Assembly (NCBI RefSeq): GCF_005239225.2
Contig: NC_133299.1
Location: 13,193,154-13,257,153, forward strand
From: Populus alba
Taxonomy: Eukaryota; Streptophyta; Magnoliopsida; Malpighiales; Salicaceae
Direction: 5' to 3'
DNA: 64,000 nucleotides
Part shown: positions 1-12,362 of the stretch, one piece after another
Layout of the letters: every line of letters begins with the position of its first letter
Position numbering within the stretch: the stretch's first letter is position 1
Position numbers and translations under genes: made by a program
Notes under the pieces: model-generated
What the model saw: the letters and a program-made list of their open reading frames with translations, nothing else
The model's database searches: none
Told to the model about the DNA's origin: nothing

Positions 1-784
1 CGACTCATCAATCCAATAGATGAATTTTTAAAAAAAATCATTCAAGAAACAAGTTATCCCCTCTTTCGTTACCAGTTGATCCTCAAATCTCATTCTATCA
101 AACGAATCTTATTCTTGGATCTTGTTTGTGATATTTATAAAAAGAAATATTTTTATGTACTCTTCTAATTTCTATGTGCATTAAACTACTACCATATCAT
201 ATACTTTTCTTATTTTATTCTTTATTCTTTCATTTTAATGTCGTCTTTCTTATATTTCTTTTTTCTTCAGATGAAGATAAAACCCCAGAATACGCCCTTT
301 CACAGGTCAAAGCGCGAAAGACACTTCGAACCTTTTTTTCTATTTACTTTATTGTATATCTGTTATCTGTTAGAAAAGAAAAATGAGAATGAATTTTTCT
401 ATTATTAAATTCAATACAATATTAAATAAATAATAGGAAATTTGAAATGAAACGAAAGTCTTTTTATCGCACCTATTAATCTTATATATTATATAGATAT
501 AAATATCAATATAAATTGTGTTCTGGAATCAAAGAAAGATATTTTTAATTCCCTTAATATGTTTTATTATGTTTTATGTTGTGACTTCGAATAAACTTTT
601 CTACGGAATAGAGGAAGGAAATAGTAATTTATTCCTATAAAATAACTAGATAACTAGGAACAAAAAGATTGAATCAGAAATATCGACAGAATTTTTTTTT
701 CGGAGTCTAAAGAAATATGAAAATGAAAGAAAAAAGTGGATCTACTGTTCCAATTTCATCTATATCGAATTTGACTATTAGAAT

Positions 785-835
785 AGTGGATATAGTCATG
801 ATTCAATGGGTTAGGTCCACTTACTTTTTCTTTTA
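785..835 (-). promoter_or_regulatory. Plastid psbD light-responsive promoter region (inactive nuclear copy)
   Basis: The minus strand reads AAGTAAGTGGACC, then CCCATTGAATCATGAC, then a TATTCT hexamer. This is the layout I recall for the conserved psbD blue-light promoter (AAG box, PGT-type box, weak -35 and a TATTCT -10). It lies about 350 bp downstream of trnT in the same orientation, as in plastids. In the nucleus no plastid polymerase would use it. Confidence 0.65.
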
Positions 836-1180
836 TTGATTTCTAATCTAATCTTTACAATTGATTTGATTGGACTCCTATAAAATAGGAAAGTTTGACG
901 ATTTAAGAGCCAACTTATCATTATTCATTTTAATATAATAAACAAATGTTTAATTTTATAACTATAATTACTATATCAGTATACTCTAAATTCGAGTATA
1001 AATCATTATAATGTTAACCTTCTAATTTAATTTAGAATTTAGAAGAATTCTATTTATTAGAAATACAGAGTTTCTTACCTTATTTATTGCAAATATTAAC
1101 AATATCTCTATTCCCCCTTCAAATGGAATCTCCCTTCAAATAGAAATACTCTCGCGGGAGTTTTACGAAAAAAAGACAAA

Positions 1181-1251
1181 GCCCCTTATTGGATTTGAAC
1201 CGATGACTTATGCCTTACCATGGCGTTACTCTACCACTGAGTTAAAAAGGC
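1181..1251 (-). pseudogene. trnT-GGU: Plastid-derived tRNA-Thr(GGU), decayed copy
   Basis: On the minus strand a tRNA-like 71-mer has D-arm ACTC/GAGT, an anticodon loop with GGT, and a T-arm with GTTCAAATC. The 3' acceptor half AAGGGGC faces a 5' half GCCTTTT that pairs only through two G-T wobbles. Both the anticodon stem (ACGCC facing GGCAT) and the T stem (ATCGG facing CCAAT) contain one C-A mismatch. Each mismatch is explained by a CG to CA change, the expected result of methyl-cytosine deamination after transfer to the nucleus. A functional tRNA is unlikely. Confidence 0.8.
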
Positions 1252-3260
1252 CCATTTGATTCAATTCCGAAATGAGCCAGCATGCGGATAATCCATATCT
1301 ATAGAAATAGATTCTACATCAAATCTATGTAAGGTAAATAGATTCTATATAATTTTTTCTATATTATCTATATTATTAGAATATAATAATATAGAAAAAT
1401 CGAATGAAATTCATTCTATTGACAATTTCAAAAAACTGTTCATACTATGAGTATAATATGCTGACGATAACAATTTCAATTAAGAATAGGATAAGAAAAA
1501 AATAAAAATATCAATAAAAAATGAGAACTGAATTTGATATAAAAATTAAATGTAGAGGAATGAAATTAAAAAAAAAATCAATAAATGATTCAAGATTAAA
1601 TACATTGCAATTAAAATAATGAGGACCTCATTTGACTCAACAAATAAATACTCAAACTTCTTTGTTTTTTGTTTTTTTTTTTGCAATGGCCGGCATATTT
1701 TTCTAGAAAGAAAAAGAGGAAAGGAGGGAAAAAACATGTGACTGGAGTTCAACTGTAGATCTTTTGGTGACACGCACCTCACCACCATGATGAGGGTGAT
1801 GAGGCGCATCAAATGTTGTCCTAGAAGGCAATGTTCAGAGTTTTTTCACGTCGCATGTGCCACCAAAAAAATATGAGAAACATCCACTTGTTGGTGTGTC
1901 TTTTCATTCAAAAGTCTCAATTACCCCTTAATCCCACATGAAAATAGCAAAAACCATAGAAATTGAAAAAAGTGTCATTGCATCGAAATCCCAAAAAGTT
2001 TAATTTTGAGGGACATTTAAGAAATTGCATTTTGCAAAAAAAACAAAAAACCTAATGACCTAAGCAAAATATTTTTTCTTTTAACATTAATTTAGTAGTT
2101 ACATTATGTAATAAAGAAGTAAAAAGACTAATTAATTATGTTTTTTTGAATAATGATTAATGGATTCTATGTAAAAGATCTTCTTACTCCTAAAACCAAG
2201 TTAAATGAAATTTCCCTCTGAAAGCAAAATAATAATTTCATTGTGCGAATACACAATATAGTGTTAGTGTGTGCATAGTGAAATGATGAGCCCTCTTAGT
2301 TTATTTTTTAATTATTATTTTTTCAAAATTTTTAATTAGTTTTGACAAATGTTTTAAAAGGTAATAATTTATAAATTGATGTAAGTTTTTTATGGAACTT
2401 TCGTATCATTTGATTCACATTACTTTTATATTTTTATGAGACAAATTACAAATCGAATAAAAATTTTATTTTATAAATCATGTAGCAAAAGTTATGGATT
2501 GAATTTTTTAAACATTAATTTATAAGTTATTTCTAATTTTTTATAGAAATATATATTTAAGTGATGCAAATAAGCAATTAACTTTTGGATCAAAATGTTT
2601 TTTACAGACAAAAATAGACACTTCAAGAACTATGTATGTATATTATTAATTTAATAAAAAATAGTGGAAAAGAGGCTCGAAGCATTTTGTCAAACAAATT
2701 TCTAAATAGTTTTTTATTTAGAGTGATGTCATATCTTGACAAAATTTCATAAGGATAATAAGTTTTTAAAATACACGTGAGTTATTAAATAAAAATAATT
2801 CACTGTCACCACTCATTTATCACTATCCAATATATAGATCACAAATTTTTAAAAAAACATTATTAAATTCGTTGGTGTTTAAGCTATATTTCTATGATAT
2901 ATAAATCACCAATGAATTTTTTTATGAAAAATTTGTGGTCGTTGAGTTTCTCATTTGAAATTTCAAGTTCGTCTACAATTCATTCGGTAAAGTTATTTAT
3001 TGACAAAAACACCAATGAAATATTTACGTAAAAAAGATTTGTAAACCATTTTTCTGTTGGCCAATATGTCATTAAATATATCAATGAATCACTGACGAGC
3101 TACATATTGATAACTGGTCATATATCACTGACAAATTCCCTAACATTATTAACCGACATACAAATTATGTCAATGAATTCGTCGAGCTATATCAAAATAG
3201 TTAATAGCTCTCTATAAATCTCCAAGAAAAATTGGCATATTTTATTGATGAAATCATTGA

Positions 3261-3261
3261 C

Positions 3262-3288
<27 letters not shown>
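3261..3288. repeat. (AT)n microsatellite
   Basis: Uninterrupted AT dinucleotide run of about 26 bp. Confidence 0.95.
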
Positions 3289-3293
<5 letters not shown>

Positions 3294-3429
3294 AGAGAGT
3301 GGCTTTTCTTATTGAATCTCCACGTGGGTTTAAATAACGCTTACATCCAATAGAAGAAAGAATTTTAAAAAAGAGAGTGGATTTTTTGAAAAAGAAAAAG
3401 CAAAATCACTTTAATTTTTTTTACTAAAA

Positions 3430-3633
3430 CCCTGTTTATTTTTATATTTTAAAAATATTTTTAAAAAAAATTAAATTTTTTTTCTTTACTTCAAATTAAT
3501 TTTTTTTATGTTTTTAGATAATTTTAATATACTGAATCAAAATTAATTTAAAAAAAATAAAAAAAATATTTTGATATATTTTTTGGTGAAAAATATTTTA
3601 AAAAACAACCACAACTACACTTCCAAACAGGCT
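3430..3633. mobile_element. Short TIR element (MITE-like), diverged copy
   Basis: About 204 bp, beginning CCCTGTTT and ending AAACAGGCT, with an AT-rich interior of the same style and length as the copy at 9161-9364. The termini are inverted repeats of each other. No clean target duplication is visible. It carries no coding capacity. Confidence 0.5.
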
Positions 3634-4631
3634 ATTAAATTACTAGAAGTATGAGATAGTTAATGATAGTGAAAAAAGGTAATATTAAGTAATATTACTT
3701 TGAACTTTTTTTTTTATTTGAATACGATGAACTACATTTTAATAATAATAAAAAACCTTTTTCCCGAGCTTTTTTACCCTTCATTAATTTGTTTTTTCAA
3801 ATCATGTGTTTCCATAACAAGTATCATCTTTCTAAATTATTATTTACGGTCAAAATTAACGAGAAGTGTTAATTTTTTTACAAAAATTAGGTTGAGGCAT
3901 TCAAATTAAAAAAAAAATCAAAGATCATGAACTAAATTCAGTTTAAACCAGAATTGAGAGTAATTTTTTAATAACTTAGCCAAAATAATAGAACTCAGAA
4001 ATTGTTGTCGATATTCAAGAAACATAGATGTTGTAAAATTTCCATGTGTTTGTAGCCACAATACATACAATTGCACAAGACCATGATCATTACCTATCAG
4101 ATTCACACAGCTTGGCGGCCATTAATCTATGATTTAATGAAAATAAATTCAAAGAATCTTTTGATTACCTAAATCATCCTCTCAATCTCAATAAAATGGA
4201 GAATCAAATAGAACAATGAGCTAAAATTCAGTACTTTTGATAGATCAAAAGGTAGGATCAGACAATGCTATATATTTATATTAATACCTCAAGATGCAGA
4301 ACTGGGCAACCCTGTCCATGTTCAAGAGCAAAAAGAAAGAGGCAAACCATCTCTGAGAAACAACAACATTTTTTTTTTTCTAAATCTGCTTCTGTATTGT
4401 TTCATTCTATCTAGCTATGTTAATTAATCACAAGCAACATTCACTAAGCCTACATAATAACACACCTAATACCTGTTTGAAGGAACTTGCCTTGCCATGA
4501 TCTATTGAAAAATGGCACCCTTTTTTTCCTCTGGCAATACAGTGTATGATACAAAAGAAAATGCCAGGCTTGTGGCATCCATGCATGATTCTGACTTCTC
4601 TAAGCATTGCTCTTAACGATTTGAGTTAAGA

Positions 4632-4829
4632 GCGTATTTGGGGGTGTGGTTGTAGTTACTTTTAAAAGTGTTTTTTACTCAGAAAAGTATGTTAATAATG
4701 TTTTTTTATTTTTTAAAAATAATTTTTGAGATTAGTACATCAAAATAATTTAAAAATATATTAATTCAAAGTGAAAAAAAAATTCAAATTTTTTTGGAAG
4801 CGTTTTCCAAATGCACTGTCAAATACCCT
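4632..4829. mobile_element. Short TIR element (MITE-like), diverged copy
   Basis: About 198 bp, starting GCGTATTTGGG and ending CAAATACCC, with the shared interior (a TTTTAAAAGTG-like block, poly-T, and a run reading TAGTACATCAAAATAAT). It resembles the 9161-9364 copy. Termini are imperfectly inverted; no target duplication was seen. Confidence 0.45.
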
Positions 4830-5819
4830 CTAAATCTTAAGCCGTCTTTGTACCTTGTACCATCCTTTCTTGCAAATACCGATAATTTTCCATCCCTCTT
4901 AGATTCTACTCTTGGATTCAACAGCTCTTTCCTTTGCCTGCATTTCAACATCCCCCATTTGAATTTTGTAATGATGTTTAATGAAATTCTAAAGAAGAAG
5001 AAGAAGAAGAAGGAGTGTTTCTTAATCATTTACATCCTGACCTTCTATTTTTATTTTGACAAGAGATCCACTCTATACTTTACTAGATTCAGTCGATGCT
5101 ATTATGGTTAATAATTAGTTTTGAAGGTCTGGTTGTTTCTCCTTCCCTTATCAGTGGCTATTTCAGCTATTTTGAGACACATGCATGAAGATAATTTCCT
5201 CATTTATGTTGTCATTTTTCCTTAATGAATAATTTCATTTTTTTCTAATATTTTATGTGTGTTAATGGGAGCAAAGGAGAAGCATCTAATTGTCTTTTGT
5301 TAGTTAAAGATTCCACTTTTCAAAAAGACTGGGGTGGGATTAATACAGCACAAACAGGTCAAAAAAAATTCTTTTAATTGAGATTAAGGAATGACATTAA
5401 AAAAAATATTTTGATTGTATTAAAAAATATTAGAATTTAATAATTTATCCAATTTTTTAGAGGTTTGCCATCAATCCCTCCATTTGTTATGGAAACAATA
5501 TTAAATTGCTCTTGATAACAAGAGTAGTAATTGCTTTCCAGTTTATATGATAAATTATAAGGAAAAAAAAAAGAATTCTTGAAAGGAGCAATTATGGAGG
5601 GCTATGCATGGTGAATGGTCAATGAACGTTCAAAGTCTCGAGTGACCAAAATGCAGGTAAGAGGCTAATGTAATAGATTTCTAAACCTTAAGGTTCTATG
5701 AATTTATTTTGCTCTTTGTATGATAGGTAAATTATGTAAGATAATCCATATCATAAAATTACAAAATTATCTAAAATTTTAAAAATATTATAATTTTTTT
5801 ATTTAAAATAATCTTAGTA

Positions 5820-6650
5820 TTTTAAAATTTTCCTTAATGTTTTCTATCGGCTTTTTAAACCAATAGTCCTTATTTTTATATATAATTATGATATATGTTT
5901 TTAAATATTCTATCATTGCCATAGTTCTACGAAACTCTTTCTTTATAAAAGCTTTCAATTCTTTGATAATTTTTCTCTTTATCACCATCCTTATTGGATT
6001 CATCATCAATGTACTAACTATTGATTATGCCTTTCTAAATATGCATCTATTTACTTTTATTATTGTTGGTGTAGAGTGCTTCCTTTTTACCCTTCAATGA
6101 GATTCCTGCCATTTGCTGAGCCATATTTTCTTGACTAGTAAGCAAGTTTTCAAACTCAACTAGTAATGGTTGAAAAGCCACCCTTCTACTGTAATAATAA
6201 AACTTTGGTATTTGGTTTTTAAAATATGGATAATTATTCTTTTCATCCTAGTTTCTTAAATAGTTGCATTAGGTTCTAATTTACAAATCTCATGGCATGT
6301 TATTTCACCTTATTAAAATATTAAGAAATCATTATGTTTCGTTGTGTCATCGACAACAACTCATTCTCAAGAAGTTACAATTTGACATCATTCTTCTGTG
6401 AGAAAAGACTAACAAGGATGTTGCATCTTTCTATGGGCGATATAGATCCCCAAATGTGCTCTAACATCTTTTCTTCAATTGTGATATTCAAAGCAAACAT
6501 TACTTTACTGATTTTAATCTCTCACTTACACAAACCTACATTCATATATTTGGTTAGTTGTGTATCTTCAACATCGTTGACTATCTCTTACAGGCCATGG
6601 CCATGCATATAAAAAACATCATGCATGTTAACCATGTACTGTAATTTTAA
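5820..6650 (-). pseudogene. Fossil Ty1/copia gag
   Basis: Minus-strand translation of about 6050-6650 gives fragments typical of the copia gag (UBN2-type) domain, such as EKMLEHIWG, LLENELLSMTQ, YFNKVK and LAYQS, in the expected order but split by stops and frameshifts. At about 5820-5880 a KDYWFKKP stretch matches the end of a gag zinc knuckle, with its cysteine replaced by tyrosine. The gene is dead. It sits between a primer-binding-like site at about 7150 and undefined downstream sequence; no protease, integrase or RT was recognised further left. Confidence 0.6.
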
Positions 6651-7149
6651 TTGTTAAGCTTCTTGATCCCTTAAATAATTTGAAGATCTCTCTTGTCTGC
6701 TTCTGCAAGCTATGAAAGAATTCCTCTTTAACTGTGACTTAAAGATATTTTAGTGCTAGCATAAATGTGCTGAGTTGTTTAGAAAGCTACTAAATCATTT
6801 GGAAGTTACTCTTTAACTTGATACTTTATTTTTCACTCTATAGCTAATAAATAATGGAATTCAACTATAAAACTATTGTTGCTCAGCTACCATCATGTAA
6901 TGAATAACGATAATGTAATGCTATCTAGAATGTGATCTATTGTTGTAATTTTAAGGATGACAATGTATAATGGTCGAATGCAAGTTATTGGTCTTTTTCT
7001 TCCAAAAAAAACAAATTATTGTTGCATTAGTTTTTTTTTTTATATAGCATATAATGTTGTTATGTCTTATGTTGTCAAAGATATTACTACTTCGCATATG
7101 CCTTTTTATTTTATTTTATTTTCTCAGCTAAGATTGCTTCTTTTTTTTC

Positions 7150-7165
7150 AACCTATTAGCTCTGA
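7150..7165 (-). other. Degenerate primer-binding site of the copia fossil
   Basis: On the minus strand TGATATCAGAGC differs by one base from TGGTATCAGAGC, the complement of the 3' end of initiator tRNA-Met used by many plant LTR elements. It lies upstream of the gag fossil in the correct orientation. A remnant LTR may follow at about 7166-7450, with a TATATAAA-like motif near 7303, but its ends are not clear. Confidence 0.45.
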
Positions 7166-7230
7166 TATCAAGTCTTAAACAAAACTCATATAGGTTTTGC
7201 TCTAACAAAACACATCAGCTATTGTTTTCT

Positions 7231-7231
7231 C

Positions 7232-7275
<44 letters not shown>
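7231..7275. repeat. (TTA)n microsatellite
   Basis: About 15 TTA/ATT triplets without interruption, within the presumed copia LTR remnant. Confidence 0.95.
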
Positions 7276-7276
<1 letters not shown>

Positions 7277-8671
7277 TCATGTATATTCTGAATGTTTAAG
7301 GTGGCTTTATATAAACTTACAAATCCTACAAAGCTAAGACTTATATCCTTATCTAACTAAGAAAATAATTAATTAACTAATTATCTCCTAATTGCACTAA
7401 AATTCTAATAAATCATTGATTTTTAATATTGCAGAGTTGTAACAATATTAGAGCTCTTAAAAACTATAAATCTTATGAACCACAAACTCTAGCTGATGTT
7501 GAATCCTAAAATGGTTATGCTAGTAATAAAAGGTACATGATTAAGGCATATTTGTATTAGGTTATGTAAAAATTTGGTTCATAAAGACTAGACATTGTGG
7601 TATCTTCTTATTGCACTTGAAATAAGCTATAAAGAAACCTTTTAGAAAAAAGACTATCAATTATAGCAATGTTGATACCTACAAAGTAAGGTTACTAATT
7701 TTCTCCTTTTTCATAATGGGCTTGGTGGCAAATGTATTTTTCAGAGCTATTCATCTATTTATCGGTCTATCAAGATCAAACATATTCACAAGGATGACTA
7801 TATTGCTTGTGTAGATATGACCTCATAGAGTTTGGTAAAAGTAATGGTTGTCCTCAAAATTTTATTGGTTAGGTGGTTGTGGGCTTCCTCAAAGTTTTAA
7901 AATTAAGATTTTTTTTTAGCAAACTTTATCCGTTTTCACAGACACCAACAAATTTCCATTCTTGTTTGATTATATTCTCAGGTTCATTAGCCCTCCTATT
8001 CACTTGAATTTATAGATCCTTTATTTCTAAATTTCTTATATTTGTGATCAAATTGTAACAATGAGCTTATAAGCATGCATTTCACCTCTTTTACATCCTA
8101 TTTTTAAGTAATAAATTCAGCTTATGCTAGCCTGAAAATTAGTTGATTTATGCATGAGAAGTTATGGTTGTTTGTTTCTTGTGATTGATGTTTATAATGA
8201 GATGTCTTCTTTTTAACACATTTTCTTTTCACCTTTTTTAGCCATTGCTTAACAAATTTAACTATCCTCAAACCCTGCCTTTTTTTCATGCATATTTTAC
8301 TTAGAAACAAAGGAATTTCTTTAGATAGTATACATGAGAAGAAAATGATTTTTTTTTTACTCTAAAATTACAATCCTAAACAATAGAAAAAATTTGAATT
8401 GAAAAGTTTTAGATAATCATTCTTAACTATTTTTAAAAATAAATTACAAAATTGTTGAAATATTGACTAAATTGACCTAACTAATAAAAACTAAATCAAA
8501 ATGAAATTCTAAAACCTAACTAGATAATGAACCTAAAAATAACTAGGGAAATAAAGAAAATTTCAAATAATAATTTCTTAGCCTAATTTGGATATGAAGA
8601 CAACCTCAACTAGTTATATAGTCAATTGACTTATTTCAACTCGATTCAATAATCATATTAAAAGTTATGCT

Positions 8672-8676
8672 CATAT

Positions 8677-8708
<32 letters not shown>
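8672..8708. repeat. (AT)n microsatellite, one interruption
   Basis: AT dinucleotide run broken once by an extra A. Confidence 0.95.
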
Positions 8709-9160
8709 AATTGTTTAATACATCTAAATTTCTTCTTAAACTTAAATTTCATGGATAAAAATTCCCTTTTATTCATAAAAGACCATAATGAAAATACAAT
8801 GTTTTTATGGATCTCCATTATTACATCCAAGATATAGGCTATCTTGTATGAATTTGTTAGCTGAAAGTTCTAGAATAAAAAGACAACTTGGAAAATCCTA
8901 AACCCACCAGACCAAGTTGTGGGTTTATAAAAAACCCAAGCATTAAATGCTCGGTAACTAGTTTCATTTGTATTTATTCATATAAGACCCTTCTCTTGTA
9001 ACCCTATCAACTATACCTAATTATCAATCTATATCAATTAAACTCTAAAATTGCTTAAACCTTTTAACTATATCTCCAAATTATTAATTTAATTGTGTTA
9101 GAAGAATTACTGACCATATTCATATAGTGTTTACTATATCTACTAGAATTACTGACTAAA

Positions 9161-9364
9161 AGCCTATTTAGTATTGTGATTGTATTTACTTTTCAAAGTG
9201 TATTTTACTTGAAAATGCATTAACATGATGTTTTTTTTAAAAAAAAAAACTTATTTTTTACATTAGTATATCAAAACGATATAAAAACAACCAAAAAATA
9301 ATTTAAAGCAAAAAATTTTTAATTTTTTCAAAAATCTTTTTTCCACCGCAAAAACAAACAGGCT
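9161..9364. mobile_element. 204-bp TIR element (MITE-like) with target duplication
   Basis: Starts AGCCTATTTAG and ends CAAACAGGCT, giving inverted termini AGCCTRTTT. It is flanked by a perfect 5-bp direct repeat CTAAA (9156-9160 and 9365-9369), the expected scar of transposition. The interior is AT-rich with no coding capacity. Similar diverged copies lie at 3430-3633, 4632-4829, and probably 18010-18240 and 24143-24342. A family name cannot be given without a library search. Confidence 0.7.
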
Positions 9365-12146
9365 CTAAATCCATATAAATAGTAGTTTTCATGATACAAG
9401 GAAAAGCTAGATTTCATTATGGTCTCATTTTTAAGTTCAGATGACATCTCCTTTATAATGTTTGGATGGCAATTGCCGGGGTAGGTTTTTATATATTTCT
9501 CTTTGACTTGATAAATCAATAGCTATAATTTATATGTAATATGCATTCAATTAGATTAGATCAGATAAAAGTTTTTTCACATGTCAAGTACTTAAGTTGA
9601 TTAAATAGTTTTCAAAAAAATATTTTTAAAATTTCTTTAGCACCTCGTAAAAGCAAATCTTAATAAATTAGTGCTAATAATTTCAAATATATCTAATCAA
9701 AGTTACATCTAAAAATTAATACCATGGGAATGATTTAAAAATATAATATTATGTCATTACATATATTAGTTATTAGTGCGGTTGTGTATATAAATCATTC
9801 AATATCTCTTTTAAGTTTAGTGTATATAGTGTTGAATCGTTTACTTACTATTTTTTAAATTATGTTTTATTATGTATTTTTAAAACAACACATCAACTAT
9901 CAAACTTACATCATATATCATTTAGTACTTTATATAGAAATATTATATATAACATTAAAGGACATTAATCATCAATTTTACATGTTGTTAATTGATTGTC
10001 ATTATTATCATACATTCATAACTATAAATTTAATTTCAATGGTAAAGTATAATTTTGTGATAATTACAATTAAAAATTAAAAAAAAATTGTTATTTATAA
10101 AGTGAAGTTTAGTTAATATGGTGTTTGCGTAGAGAATTTTACATGTGCATTTTTGTTTTTTTTTTTTTTTGTGAAGAAAAAATATGGTGTTTGCATAGAG
10201 AATTTGTCTAAGAACAAAAATACACAAAAGATATGTGTCACACAACCTAGTTTGGCAAAGAAGAAAAAAAGAATAGAGAAAAAAAAAGACAAGAGAGAGA
10301 GAAAATGAGAAGAGAGGGTAGAGAAAGAAAAAAGTGAGAGAGTTCGAACGACTATATTTATTTTTTATTTTTAAAAAGGTAAAACTAATGGCATTTTTAT
10401 TGTACAAATATAATTCACTATTTACCACAATAGTGTAATTTCATTTTTTTCCCTTCCCAAAAAAACCAATGACCTAACTATCCTCTAAGTCAAACTCTTT
10501 AAAACTATCAAAGAGGGATACTTTTGTCTTTTTATTTTTAAAAATATGGTTAAATGACAAGTTTACCCTTGGAATAAAAAATTTAAACCTTGCATCAAGG
10601 GGCCTTTTAGTCTTTTCACTCTATTTTATGTTATTACCAATTTCATGCAGGGTAATTTGGTATTTTTATATAGATTAATTATTAATTAAATGGGAAAAGT
10701 TATTTGTGTGTGTCAGTTACACACCAACACGTGAGAGGCACTTGCATACTTTGGATGAAATTGGTGCCACCTCTTGATGGAAGAAAATGATTTTCCATCT
10801 TATCGTTGGTTGTAAGCAACAACGCGTCATTTTCCTGTTAGGGTGATGGTTGTCGAAGGTGATGGCGTGGTATATTGTTGATGGATTCTTTTTTCTTCTC
10901 TCTCTCCTCCTGTGAAAATTACAACTTAGTCCTTTTTATTTTTAATATTTCAACTTTAATCCCTATTTTTTTAATTTCTAATTCTTGTTCTTAGCCCATT
11001 TCTAAAAGTTTTACTTGTTTTTAATTTCATTCTTCAATACCAATTTGTTATACATTTTTTTTTTAATTTGATCTTATTCTTTTGATTTTTTTTCTTGACC
11101 CTTTTGTAAAAGTTTTATTGGTTTTCAATTTTAATATTTAATCCAAATTTATAGTATATTATTTTTTTCAATTTGATACTCATTCTTTTTATTTATCTTT
11201 TTGTTGAAGTTGTTCTTCTTTTTAATTTAACCATCCAATAAAAACTTATAGTTTCCTCTAATTTATTTTTTATTTCGATTATCATCCCTATTCTTTTTAT
11301 TATTAGTTTTTAAATTTTGAATTCTTTTGTGTGATTGATTTTTTTTTCAATTTTCATCCTTCTGATTTAATAACCTAGGTCATAAGTTTGAAAAGTTAAC
11401 AGAGATTGACATATTTTTTTCTTAGCTTATTTTTTTTAATTTTGTTATTCGATATATTTTTTTTTTAAATTAGCTTTCTGATTTTCTTTGATTTTTTTTA
11501 TCGGGTTATCCTGATCTCATGACTTGGAATACGGGTCAGGTGGATTAACCTATGTTGAATCGCTCATTATTGCTTAGATTACATGTCCATCATGCTGGCT
11601 TGTGTTGACTTATGCTAATTTTTTTTTAAATCTAATTTCATCATTTCATGCTCAATTGGTTGAAAATTGATTAAATTATTTTTTTCTCCTTAAAAAGATT
11701 TTTTTTCTCAATTATTATAGTTATTAAAAAAAACATTTATTTTTTTTTATCACATAATTAAAATAAAATATGATTATTTAACTAGTTGAGATTATAATTT
11801 TTTTAAAACGTAGTTTCATCACCCAAACATATTTTTTAACCTGTGCAGCTATGCACTATAAGTAAATATTGTCGATAAATTATTCATGTTTTTTTTTACT
11901 TTTCTTTTATTTTTAAGCCCCCCGATATCTGTAAAGATTCAGTAATGCTTCATTAATTGAGCATTGGACTCCAACATTACAACTCATACCGGCACAGAAG
12001 TAAGCCAACATCCACCCACCACGTAACTCGGAAACAAATCCTATTTACCACAACACCCTCCCTTCAAATCCCAAACCCCTCTGATTGGTCCACATAACAC
12101 GTCCTTAAAAAAAAACACAACAACAGAACACAAAATTAAAAAATCC

Positions 12147-12155
12147 TATATAAGC
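12147..12155 (+). promoter_or_regulatory. TATA box of the APD-type gene
   Basis: CTATATAAG lies about 216 bp upstream of the main ATG (12363) and about 90 bp before a candidate upstream ATG. It is preceded by AT-rich DNA and followed by a CA-rich leader, which suits a transcription start near 12180. Confidence 0.6.
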
Positions 12156-12272
12156 GCCAGAATTCACATCTACCAGTCTTTTTCAGAAAACGGAAGACTG
12201 ACTGGTGAGTCAGTTCCAGTAACTCACCATCATCATCAACTCTCATGGATTCCCCTCTTCAAATTCTCCAAG

Positions 12273-12361
12273 GTTTGCTCCAATTTCTCCCTCTAGGGTT
12301 AACTTAGGGTTTCCAATTTTTCTCCAATTAACCATCTTTTCTTTCCCTCTTTTCTTCTTAG
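12273..12361 (+). other. Probable 5'-UTR intron of the APD-type gene
   Basis: AAG|GTTTGC at 12271-12276 and TTCTTAG ending at 12361 form a plausible 89-bp intron ending one base before the main ATG. The intron carries the telo-box complement TTAGGGTTT (12304-12312). An ATG at 12245 precedes it. Unspliced, that ATG opens a 20-codon frame ending within the intron; spliced, it runs out of frame into the main coding region. Splicing is inferred only. Confidence 0.45.
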
Positions 12362-12362
12362 A

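Larger units (their letters stand above)
1..1530 (-). other. Nuclear insertion of plastid DNA (NUPT), psbD upstream region to trnE-trnT spacer
   Basis: Read on the minus strand, this stretch has the plastid order trnT-GGU (1181-1251), then the psbD light-responsive promoter region (about 785-835), then AT-rich leader heading towards psbD, which would lie just outside the window. The sequence right of trnT resembles the plastid trnE-trnT spacer. The right edge is judged by eye from the change in texture near 1.5 kb, so it is approximate. No plastid protein gene is included. The flanking DNA and the rest of the window are nuclear, with spliced genes and LTR elements. Recognition of plastid order rests on remembered plastid maps; an alignment to a Populus plastome was not possible here. 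Confidence 0.8.
1531..5800. other. Intergenic AT-rich DNA, no supported gene
   Basis: No open frame here has coding character; the short frames are chance. Visible contents are an (AT)n microsatellite at 3261-3288, two diverged copies of a short TIR element (3430-3633 and 4632-4829), and an unassigned stretch at about 2870-3260 where a TCAATGAAT and GAGCTA motif pair recurs. Confidence 0.6.
7451..12100. other. Intergenic AT-rich DNA with dispersed repeats, no supported gene
   Basis: No coding frame is convincing. Contents include an AT microsatellite (8672-8708), the TIR element at 9161-9364, a 25-bp direct repeat (10115-10140 and 10181-10205, containing ATATGGTGTTTGC), and from about 10690 to 11900 a T-rich repetitive block. 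The block has recurring phrases such as TTTAATTTGAT and CATTCTTTTTATTT and a CGGGTTATCCTGATCTCATG stretch, which look like the LTR or satellite-type repeats common in poplar. That assignment is an impression, not a match. Confidence 0.5.

Noticed and set aside
1181..1251. Functional nuclear tRNA-Thr gene
   Set aside because: Two stem mismatches, weakened acceptor pairing and plastid origin make function unlikely.
3700..3909. Short membrane-like frames in AT-rich intergenic DNA (also 174-386, 5888-6100, 6957-7178)
   Set aside because: Phe/Ile/Leu/Tyr-rich translations are expected from T-rich DNA; no supporting context.
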